A DNA stretch of 64,000 nt from positions 41,725,129-41,789,128 of the forward strand of contig CM026397.1 in NCBI GenBank assembly GCA_014843695.1, written 5' to 3'. Positions 36,566 to 47,600 of this stretch are shown here, in pieces. Within the stretch, counting starts at the first letter, position 1. Each line of letters opens with the position of its first letter. Source of the stretch: Archivesica marissinica. Taxonomy: Eukaryota > Mollusca > Bivalvia > Venerida > Vesicomyidae. A program made the translations under genes and the position numbers. Under the pieces are notes generated by a model. That model saw only the letters and a program-made list of their open reading frames with translations. It was not told where the DNA came from and made no database searches.

Positions 36566-36623
36566 AAAACACACATTTTGCATGGATTGAGACAAAACAG
36601 ACACATTTGACAAAATGAAACAG

Positions 36624-36911
36624 ACGGATCTGTAGTCCAGTGGTAACACACTGGACTGGTAATCCAGAGATCACAGGTTCAATTCCCCATCTGACCCTAA
36701 TAAAATTAACAGTCTTTCAGATGGGACGTTAAACCGAGGTCTCGTGTCGGTGCTTTACATCGAGCATGTAAAATAACCAGAGGAGACTCTGGAATGGGTC
36801 TCTGTCTGTATCATGCACTATCCTCCAAAATCTAAAATGACTAATCTCTTCAGGAGGCGTCGCTCATATGAGCAACCGGTAGCAACGATAAATAAACGTA
36901 AAACACACAGA
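36624..36911 (+). mobile_element. SINE family B, near full length
   Basis: Plus orientation: head with CTGGACTGGTAATCCAG, B box GGTTCAATTCC, body CTCTGGAATGGGTCTCTGTC and tail ATAAATAAACGTAAAACAC. Confidence 0.88.
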
Positions 36912-38280
36912 CAAAATGAAATGGCCAGAGACACATTTTATACTGTGGCACGCTGTCATAGGTGCTACTGGGAACCAACGTTTGGAACTGTTCAAATAAA
37001 ATATTAAAATATAGAACGGCTAGGCTAGATATGATTTGTTAGAGATATGGGAGCCCAATTTTGTTATAAATATATAGCGAATGTTATTGCTGAATTATAA
37101 CTTATATAACGTGAAACAACATTACTGATCGATTTAATAACTCAACTTGTTACTGCCGACCAATCAGTCATGATTATGATTGGCAGGCGCAGTCTAGAAC
37201 AGTTAGTTAATGTAAAATGTTATGTGCAAGTTAAAAAGATAAAAGGATCTACAAAGCTGTAGATAAAAGCAGACATTTTAAAGTTTAGAGCGAGTATGAG
37301 TCAAGACTGCCAACAAAAGTCAGCAGACTGGGACTCGACTGTATATATGTCGGTAGACTGGGACTCGACTGTATATATGTCAGTAGACTGGGACTCGACT
37401 ATATATATGTCGGTAGACTGTTCCATAGCCGGATTGTTCTGGGGGAAAATGAGTTTGCACGGTATTGAGTTTTTGCCTGTGGAATTATATAGTTAAGGCT
37501 TTATGTGGGTGTTAGGTGATGGCGAGTCGTCAGTTTACCGTAATGTTTCTACATAGTAAGCAGTTGTATTCTACAAAAATGCATTGTTCATATTATTATG
37601 AATTATTGTTATAGTTGTTATTCATAGATATCCATCATTGTTTATTGTTGCAGCAACATTATCAAATATATCCATACTTAACTTTCGGATTACGGGCAGA
37701 ATGTCACTGTCTGTCAAATGAGAAATTGTTAACATTAACATATTTGTTTATTTTGTAGACACATTACAGTAAACTGACAAATAAACTTATTAAATTGATC
37801 AGTATTAAATGTTGTTTTCCGTATCTATAAATTACATCCATCATACATATAATGAAATTGGACTCCCATATCTGTAGCAAATCATAGGAATAACGGTTTG
37901 AGATACAGGTCAGTCGATATCTATAGCCCCAGCGTGCAGACTATGCGCAAAACCTTTAGACACCACAGGTCATTCGGACTGACTGACTCAAAAATGTTGT
38001 CAGTTCGAACAAAAATCTGTCAGTCCGAAAGGCGATTATATAAACTAATGTAATTATATCTTTATTATAATTTTCTATATAATTAACAACTACACAGCTA
38101 AGCACTTGGTCTACTACTAGGCCTATATTGTCCCTTAAAGTGCTGAATAGTGCAAAGAACAAAGAGCTAGATCAGCAGGCATGTAGCATACTGTCTGATC
38201 AGGCTCTATATTGTTTGCTATTCGGCTCACTGTGTTGGGGTTACTTTCGTCTCGATCCTGGCTTTGCATCATCAAAATTC
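36912..38280. other. Intergenic region between the head-to-head genes, left part
   Basis: Upstream of both genes. Holds a 30-bp repeat (37315-37420). 38130-38225 has GATCAGCAGGCATGTAGCAT and TCTATATTGTTTGCTATTCG, resembling the middle of the TTAA-ended MITE at 57342-57558. No exon recognised; promoters must lie somewhere between 36.5 and 41.4 kb but I see no clear core element. Confidence 0.4.
37315..37420. repeat. 30-bp short tandem repeat
   Basis: Three and a half copies of AGACTGGGACTCGACTGTAT plus ATATGTCGGT. Confidence 0.92.
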
Positions 38281-38284
38281 TTCA

Positions 38285-40395
38285 GCTGACTGAACATAAC
38301 TGCACAGCTGGTCTAGGATTGAAACGAAAGGCTGGTGTGAGGAAGTACAGTGCCGTATACGACTGAACATAACTGCACAGCTGGTCTAGGATTGAAACGA
38401 AAGGCTGGTGTGAGGAGGTACAGTGCCGTATACGACTGAACATAACTGCACAGCTGGTCTAAGATTGAAACGAAAGGCAAGTGTGAGGAAGTACAGTGCC
38501 TTATACGACTGAACATAACTGCACAGCTGGTCTAGGATTGAAAGGCAAGTGTGAGGAAGTACAGTGCCTTATACGACTGAACATAACTGCACAGCTGGTC
38601 TAGGATTGAAACGAAAGGCAAGTGTGAGGAAGTACAGTGCCGTATACGACTGAACATAACTGCACAGCTGGTCTAGGATTGAAACGAAAGGCTGGTGTGA
38701 GGAAGTACAGTGCCGTATACGACTGAACATAACTGCACAGCTGGTCTAAGATTTAAACGAAAGGCAAGTGTGAGGAAGTACAGTGCCTTATACGACTGAA
38801 CATAACTGCACAGCTGGTCTAGGATTGAAAGGCAAGTGTGAGGAAGTACAGTGCCGTATATGACTGAACAGAACTGCCCAGCTGGTCTAGGAAGTACAGT
38901 GCCGTATACGACTGAACATAACTGCCCAGCTGGTCTAGGAAGTACAGTGCCGTATACGACTGAACAGAACTGCCCAGCTGGTCTAGGAAGTACAGTGCCA
39001 TATACGACTGAACATAACTGCCCAGCTGGTCTAGGAAGTACAGTGCCATATACGACTGAACATAACTGCCCAGCTGGTCTAGGAAGTACAGTGCCATATA
39101 CGACTGAACATAACTGCCCAGCTGGTCTAGGAAGTACAGTGCCATATACGACTGAACATAACTGCCCAGCTGGTCTAGGAAGTACAGTGCCATATACGAC
39201 TGAACATAACTGCCCAGCTGGTCTAGGAAGTACAGTGCCATATACGACTGAACATAACTGCCCAGCTGGTCTAGGAAGTACAGTGCCATATACGACTGAA
39301 CAGAACTGCCCAGCTGGTCTAGGAAGTACAGTGCCATATACGACTGAACAGAACTGCCCAGCTGGTCTAGGAAGTACAGTGCCATATACGACTGAACAGA
39401 ACTGCCCAGCTGGTCTAGGAAGTACAGTGCCATATACGACTGAACAGAACTGCCCAGCTGGTCTAGGAAGTACAGTGCCATATACGACTGAACAGAACTG
39501 CCCAGCTGGTCTAGGAAGTACAGTGCCGTATACGACTGAACAGAACTGCCCAGCTGGTCTAGGAAGTACAGTGCCGTATACGACCGAACAGAACTGCCCA
39601 GCTGGTCTAGGAAGTACAGTGCCGTATACGACCGAACAGAACTGCCCAGCTGGTCTAGGAAGTACAGTGCCGTATACGACCGAACAGAACTGCCCAGCTG
39701 GTCTAGGAAGTACAGTGCCGTATACGACCGAACAGAACTGCCCAGCTGGTCTAGGAAGTACAGTGCCGTATACGACCGAACAGAACTGCCCAGCTGGTCT
39801 AGGAAGTACAGTGCCGTATACGACCGAACAGAACTGCCCAGCTGGTCTAGGAAGTACAGTGCCGTATACGACCGAACAGAACTGCCCAAGCTGGTCTAGG
39901 AAGTACAGTGCCGTATAGAACTGCCCAGCTGGTCTAGGAAGTACAGTGCCGTATAGAACTGCCCAGCTGGTCTAGGAAGTACAGTGCCGTATAGAACTGC
40001 CCAGCTGGTCTAGGAAGTACAGTGCCGTATAGAACTGCCCAGCTGGTCTAGGAAGTACAGTGCCGTATAGAACTGCCCAGCTGGTCTAGGAAGTACAGTG
40101 CCGTATAGAACTGCCCAGCTGGTCTAGGAAGTACAGTGCCGTATAGAACTGCCCAGCTGGTCTAGGAAGTACAGTGCCGTATAGAACTGCCCAGCTGGTC
40201 TAGGAAGTACAGTGCCGTATAGAACTGCCCAGCTGGTCTAGGAAGTACAGTGCCGTATAGAACTGCCCAGCTGGTCTAGGAAGTACAGTGCCGTATAGAA
40301 CTGCCCAGCTGGTCTAGGAAGTACAGTGCCGTATAGAACTGCCCAGCTGGTCTAGGAAGTACAGTGCCGTATAGAACTGCCCAGCTGGTCTAGGA
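38285..40395. repeat. Three-tier minisatellite: 73-bp, 48-bp, 38-bp units
   Basis: 38285-38865: eight units of about 73 bp (some 69 bp), with GAACATAACTGCACAGCTGG, TCTAGGATTGAAACGAAAGG and GAAGTACAGTGCCGTATACG. 38866-39895: about 21 units of 48 bp lacking the ATTGAAACGAAAGGCTGGTG segment. 39896-40395: 13 units of 38 bp also lacking CGACCGAACA. The 48-bp tier, being divisible by three, yields false ORFs on both strands. Lies between the two start codons. Confidence 0.97.
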
Positions 40396-41409
40396 TGTAC
40401 ATACATATCAAATGTACTAAATAATAAATCATTCGGATTTCTTTTGTGAAGACTGCGCAGAAAAAATGGGAGAATGTCACCTGTCGACTTCAAACAGCTA
40501 AATGACATGCACAATGGTAATACAATATATTTTTAACATTTTTAATATCTATATTTAGGATTATTCTTAACACCAATGCACACATTTATAACCGTTCGTG
40601 GCCGAAAAGCTTCAAAATATTGGTCAGAAATCCCGCCATCGGATCAGGGCGGAAAGTGCTATGCGAAAATGAGCTTTAACGATAAGACCTCGAAATAACA
40701 ACATTTTTTATGTACTATAATGTAGAGGTCTTATTTATAGACTACAATAAAATATGAATCCCTGATAATAGTAGGCCTGTGCATATTTATTATTAATTTG
40801 TTTCTTTTTTATGTCTAATATATTATGATATGCTGAAAGGCACTTGTAGACTCTCCATCACAAACAGACTGACCTGTTAATAATAATCATAAACGAACAC
40901 ATAAACATATGAAAATTACTTAATTAGTGAATTTAGTCGCACTGCATGTGCGCGTATAATTGAATACTTATTTTTGAAAGTCAATTAACTCGACGCTGGT
41001 TTCAGATCTAATTTACAGCTGTACACATCGTGCTGAACCAAACCATAACTAGGTTATGTTAAAACAAACTCTGAATGGCCGTGTTCGACAAGTTAAATGA
41101 AACAAAATTATACCAGTTAAATCGGTAAATCCCTGGCTGCCATATTGTTTACTTATTTCTCTACGGAGATGATAGACTGTATCTATAGTGATTCTAGATC
41201 AAATAGCGCGGATTTACATATGTGGCAAACCAGTCAAATTAATTTCAACTCATTGGTTCCCATCCTTAAAGAAGTGAATTACATAAAAACGGTAATCAGC
41301 CATTAGAGTGACCTTTGAACTCGATTTGATAACAATTGACACACAAAAAATCCACACCACTGGACTAAGAAACCTTTTCAGATTGTTGAGTATTGACAAC
41401 TCAAAGAAG
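40396..41409. other. Upstream region of HYI
   Basis: Unique AT-rich sequence expected to hold the HYI promoter and leader. A CCTTTTCAG acceptor-like site at 41373-41381 sits 28 bp before the ATG, so the leader may be spliced. An in-frame upstream ATG (41308) would add 34 residues but lacks family support. Confidence 0.4.
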
Positions 41410-41605
41410 ATGCCGCTTAAGTTTGCAGCCAATATTTCTATGCTGTTTCAAGAGATCCCGTCACTGGTAGGTCGGTTTAAAGCAGCCAAGGATGCTGGGT
41501 TCAAGTACACAGAATGTACCTTCCCCTATTCAGAGGGGTCCGAGGAGCTGGGAGAGGCGTGCAAGGTTGCAGGACTGGAACATGTACTCATTAATAATTG
41601 GCCAG
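41410..41605 (+). CDS. HYI: HYI coding exon 1 (residues 1-65)
   Basis: ATG chosen because [15 protein letters not shown] aligns with the family N-terminus. Donor GGCCAG|GTATGT, phase 1. A 33-bp array starts about 25 bp past the donor. Confidence 0.94.
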
Positions 41606-44600
41606 GTATGTAGTCTCTTTCTGTTATATGTAGATGGAAGTGCCTCCATGGGCTATGCTTACGGCTGTGGAAGTTCTTCCATGGGCTATGCTTAAGGCTG
41701 TGGAAGTTCTTCCATGGGCTATGCGTACGGCTGTGGAAATGCCTCCATGGGCTATGCTTAAGGCTGTGGAAGTGCCTCCATCAGTCCATGGGCTATGCTT
41801 ACGGCTGTGGAAGTGCCTCCATGGTCTATGCTTACGGCTGTGCCGGTCTTGGGCTGTTTCGAAGTCGTGATAATGCAGGGGTAGAGCGTTCGCTTCAGGC
41901 GTGAGAGGCCAGGAGTTCACACCCAGCTGTAGCCATTACGTCTGTGTCCTTAGGCAAAGCAGCTAACGTCCACAGTGCTTTTTCTCTCTCGATCCCACAT
42001 GGCGATGGATTCCATCAGAAATGAGGTCTTGGGAGCAATTAATCTAATGTTGTAAAAATATGTATCGCAATCAAGCTAAGATAAATTTGTATAAACTGTT
42101 GTTATTCCAGTCAGCATTACTAGTAGTCCAAAATATGTGCAAGAAATCAAGATAACTTTTTTTATGTCGTATTCTTAAAGGAATTGACAATAATGAAGTG
42201 GCTACACTCCTAGTTATTTTCGTGCACTCAACCAGATATCCTCGTCGCTATTAAGGTGACGAAACAAAGAAATAGCAGAAAAGTTAGTAACCCGACGTTG
42301 AGCTAGAACCCACGACCTCCTGAACACAACAATAATAATACATATCAGATTGAAATTGAGTGAACCCAATTATCTTACCATAGATATTAAATTACTTTCC
42401 CTTGTTTTAATGCACCTGAGCTATTCCTGAGCTATAGGTCAGTCGTCATTCCTAAGCTATAGGTCAGTCGTCATTCCTGAGCTATAGGTCAGTCGTCATT
42501 CCTGAGCTATAGGTCAGTCGTCATTCCTAAGCTATAGGTCAGTCGTCATTCCTAAGCTATAGGTCAGTCGTCATTCCTGAGCTATAGGTCAGTCGTCATT
42601 CCTGAGCTATAGGTCAATCGTCATTCCTAAGCTATAGGTCAGTCGTAATTCCTAAGCTATAGGTCAGTCGTAATTCCTGAGCTATAGGTCAGTCGTCATT
42701 CCTGAGCTATAGGTCAGTCGTCATTCCTAAGCTATAGGTCAGTCGTAATTCCTAAGCTATAGGTCAGTCGTCATTCCTAAGCTATAGGTCAGTCGTAATT
42801 CCTAAGCTATAGGTCAGTCGTCATTCCTAAGCTATAGGTCAGTCGTCATTCCTAAGCTATAGGTCAGTCGTAATTCCTAAGCTATGGGTCAGTCGTCATT
42901 CCTAAGCTATAGGTCAGTCGTAATTCCTAAGCTATAGGTCAGTCGTCATTCCTAAGCTATAGGTCAGTCGTCATTCCTAAGCTATAGGTCAGTCGTAATT
43001 CCTAAGCTATAGGTCAGTCGTAATTCCTAAGCTATAGGTCAGTCGTCATTCCTAAGCTATAGGTCAGTCGTCATTCCTAAGCTATAGGTCAGTCGTAATT
43101 CCTAAGCTATAGGTCAGTCGTCATTCCTAAGCTATAGGTCAGTCGTAATTCCTAAGCTATAGGTCAGTCGTCATTCCTAAGCTATAGGTCAGTCGTCATT
43201 CCTAAGCTATAGGTCAGTCGTCATTCCTGAGCTATAGGTCAGTCGTCATTCCTAAGCTATAGGTCAGTCGTCCATACATACATGTATTCATCCACAATTT
43301 CTTCAAACAACATTTCCCCTTAAACCGCACAAAAGTTGCTTGATGTGGAGCACCATTGCAACAAGTTCAAAATACATTTAAACAAATTATCCAAAATGGC
43401 AGTCATGGTTAGCATCGTCAACATGGTCGAATTCCATGGTCCACTGCCAAAACGTTTCGGCAATTTTGAAAAACTTCATCGCAACTAGTAATTTCAAATT
43501 GTTCAGAACTCCTACCGTACAAACATAAATATGATGAAACTAGTAGACAATAAAGGGCTAAAATCTGATATCCAAAATAGCCATAACAGTGGCCCTCTTG
43601 AAAATCATATTGTCACATAATCCTCGCGATTCGGTGAATTTTGATGAAAAGGCATCGTTGATACCATTTTCGTACACACTTGTTCGTGAACTTTGTGACA
43701 TCTCTTTACGGTCTATGAAGAAACTAAGCAAAAGTGGATTTTGACGTTGCCTTATTTTGGGGGAAATTACCAAAAACCATGAGATATGTGTACATTCAAG
43801 ATTATGTTTCCAGGTAAAATGGAGAAAGGAGAATTGGGCCTGGCAGCGCTTCCAGACCGGATCCAGGACTTCCGAATGCAGCTTGAACTCTCAATAGAAT
43901 ATGCAAACTGTCTTAATTGCAAAAGGTATTATATTCCAGATTTCATCATACCATGTTCACTGTGCATAACCTGCTACATCATAATCATGCCATGTTCACT
44001 GTGCGTAACCTGCTACATCATAATCATGCCGTGTTCACTGTGCGTAACCTGCTACATCATAATCATGCCGTGTTCACTGTGCGTAACCTGCTACATCATA
44101 ATCATGCCGTGTTCACTGTGCGTAACCTGCTACATCATAATCATGCCATGTTCACTGTGCGTAACCTGCTACATCATATTGTACATCATTACAGTAAATT
44201 ATTTATGGAAACATGGAATATTACTATCATCTCAGGGTTCCCGCTGTCGGTCGCCAATTGTGACAAAAAACAAATATTGGTGCTAAATTTTGTGAATTGG
44301 TGAAAATATTTGGCGCAACTTTTTTTTTTGGCACATGTTTTGTCAAATCCATGGCTTCAAATATTTATTTCTGAACTATATGGCTCTTAGTTGGCTCCAA
44401 GTTTTTTAAATTGGCTCCAGTGTTTTTTCATTTGGCGACAGAAGTGGCGCAGACAAACATTCAGACAGAGTGAACCATGACATTGTTATTACACTTGCTA
44501 TGTGGAGGCCCTTCCAGTCTGCTGCGTTTATATTCAGGTATTGCTAAGCAATGTATATACTAGTCCTATATATCCTACCTTCATGCGAAATAACGTACAA

Positions 44601-47600
44601 AAATGGCCTGCCTAATAAATTTTGCTTTATTAGTCAGTGCCTAATAAAACTTTCGTGACGGACTACTTTTATGACCCAGATTACGGTTTGTAAATAAACA
44701 AAGCGTCTGTCGTCACATTGTGTTGTCTGCTTAGTTTGGAAAATGTCCCAAGAAGAAAGTCGTGTACAGGCAAACTTTCAGGTTGTTTGGGATGAATTAA
44801 CAGCACTCGATGAGACCCATCTGGAAACTACTGTTGTCAAAGAAATGTCATTTATCATTTATCTATAAATAGAAATATCAATGCGCAACATCTTACCAAG
44901 TGCGTAGCTAGTTTGTAAGCTGTCATGGCTAGTTTGTTTGTTTTTGTGTCGGGTCACACTCAGAATGTAGGATAAATAGAATATTAGGTTACTGTCTTAT
45001 AAATTTTAATTTATAAGACAGTAACCTAATATTCTCTATATATAAGACCTCTACTTAACCCCAGAATCCTTTTACATTAACTTTATTTGACTATTAATTT
45101 TTGTTTTTCAATCTATTATTTCGAGAAATACCTTGATAGAAAAAATGAAAGATGCAAAAGTTTTTAAGTCTAAATATTTGAACTAATGTTTAGCACAACT
45201 TTAAGGTCATTTATAAGTCTTACTTTCACACAATTTTAACAGCCCAGAATTATTGCATAGAAATCTATGTTGCATTTTTATTTACAGAATGCACATTATG
45301 GCAGGGAGAACTTCACGTTATAAGAAGGAAGAAATGGAGGCTACATACCTGGATAATTTACGATTTGCTGCTGATAGGTTGCAGAAGGTAATGTCTCACT
45401 CACGTGCCGGTCTGGACTGGGGCACCGTAGGAAATAGCGCCGGTCTGGACTGGGGCACCGTAGGAAATAGTGCCGGTCTGGACTGGGCACCGTAGGAAAT
45501 AGCGCCGGTCTGGACTGGGGCACCGTAGGAAATAGCGCCGGTCTGGACTGGGGCACCATAGGAAATAGCGCCGGTCTGGACTGGGGGCACCGTAGGAAAT
45601 AGCGCCGGTCTGGACTGGGGCACCGTAGGAAATAGTACCGGTCTGGACTGGGGCACTGTAGGAAATAGTACCGGTCTGGACTGGGGCACTGTAGGGAATA
45701 GTACCGGTCTGGACTGGGGCACTGTAGGAAATAGTACCGGTCTGGACTGGGGCACTGTAGGGAATAGTACCGGTCTGGACTGGGGCACTGTAGGAAATAG
45801 TACTGGTCTGGACTGGGGCATCATAGGAAATAGTGCCGGTCTGGCCTGGTGCATCATAGGAAATAGTGCCGATCTGGACTGGGGCACCGTAGGAAATAGC
45901 GCCAGTCTAGACTGGGGCACCGTAGGAAATAGTACTGGTCTGGACTGAGGCACCGTAGGAAATAGCGCCAGTCTGGACTGGGGCACTGTAGGAAATAGCG
46001 CCGATCTGGACTGGGGCACCGTAGGAAATAGTGCCGGTCTGGACTGGGGCACCGTAGGAAATAGTGCCTGTCTGGACTGGGGCATCGTAGAAAATAGCGC
46101 CGGTCTGGCCTGGTGCCTCATAGGAAATAGTGCCGATCTGGACTGGGGCACCGTAGGAAATAGCGCCGGTCTGGACTGGGGCACCGTAGGAAATAGTACT
46201 GGTCTGGACTGAGGCACCGTAGGAAATAGCGCCGGTCTGGACTGGGGCACCGTAGGAAATACCACCGATCTGGACTGGGGCACCGTAGGAAATAGTGCCG
46301 GTCTGGACGGGGGCACGGTAGGAAATAGTGCCGGTCTGGACTGGGGCACCGTAGGAAATAGTGCCGGTCTGGACTTGGGCACCGTAGGAAATAGTGCCGG
46401 TCTGGACTGGGGCACCGTAGGAAATAGTGCCGGTCTGGACTGGGGCACCATAGGAAATAGTACCGGTCTGGACTGGGGCACCGTAGGAAATAGTGCCGGT
46501 CTGGACTGGGGCACCACAGGAAATATGGACTGGGGAAAAATACTGGTAGAAAATACCGTGATTAATCTCGGGTTAATAGTATCCATCGATGTATGAACTA
46601 CATTAGGCTTGGTTAATGCGTGTGGAGACCGAAAGCAAACTATTAACCCGCGATTCATTACTTATATTTACATTACTTATTATTCTCAATGACACAAAGA
46701 AAAATATTGCAACCTGCAAAACTTGCCGAAACGGGTAAGTAGATCATCCTTGGAACAGCGTAAACTGTAAGACACGCCTTTTCTCGCAACGAGCGCTGCC
46801 TAACACTGCGAATGCCCCTAGCTTCGAGTACTCATGTTAGTTGGAACCCTCATATGTAAATGTATACAATCAGAGCACATACATTCATCGTAGGAAATGC
46901 ACTGTAAGGATAGATATATCAGTACCAGATTGTTTAGTGTTAAGGAACTCTCCAAATATCAGGGAACTGTGGTGGTTACCTGAACTATTACAATACAATT
47001 TCTCCATTAGGCAGTTCATTTATCAATGAACTGTTAAGAGTAAAGTCCTGTTGCTTGTTGAGTTTGTTGCCCTTTAAGTTAATACTACTAGTGTGTTCCC
47101 AAAGCTTAAAGCATTCATTACATCGTATGAAATAAAAGATATTTGAAAAATTCAAATATTACGTATGGGTAGCAATGCTGCTACACATTGTAACATTATA
47201 CTTTATATAGTTATGTTCAATTGGTAAACACTGTTTTTTTGCGATAAAACAAACTCGAAACCGAAAGTAGGACTTTCCGAGTCGATCGGTCACGCATTTG
47301 TTTACAACCAGAACGCATCATCTGCACTTGTTTACATTCAGAATGCATCGTCCCCATTTGACCCACGTTCTCTTTTTTAATTAAATTACTTGAGATGTTG
47401 ATTCATACCTCTGTTATCTAAGTCTTTTAGTGACATGTCTACATCCGCGCGAGGGGTTCGACATTAGAGGAAGATAGATAGTCTTTCGTGTTCAAAATAT
47501 ATACGTTGTTTTCTACATCCTATGTTGTTTCACGCATGCGCGCTGTGCATGTTTACATTTTGTTTGTTGATAAACAAATTCACGTATACGACGGTTTATA

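Noticed and set aside
36650..36710. tRNA-Thr gene
   Set aside because: The anticodon-like hairpin is good, but the head is fused to the conserved SINE family B body in several copies.
38819..39918. Overlapping 355- and 356-codon ORFs on opposite strands
   Set aside because: 48-bp units are divisible by three, so both strands stay open; this is intergenic minisatellite.
41308..41409. Upstream in-frame ATG as the HYI start
   Set aside because: It adds 34 residues with no family counterpart; the family begins at the MPLKF-type motif, and an acceptor-like site lies between.
44743..44868. 41-codon ORF starting [13 protein letters not shown] in HYI intron 2
   Set aside because: Protein-like composition but no splice sites, no family match and no place in the HYI frame; could be a transposon remnant.
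45396..46658. 420-codon minus ORF of [11 protein letters not shown] repeats
   Set aside because: 33-bp array within HYI intron 3, antisense to a gene defined by conserved exons.
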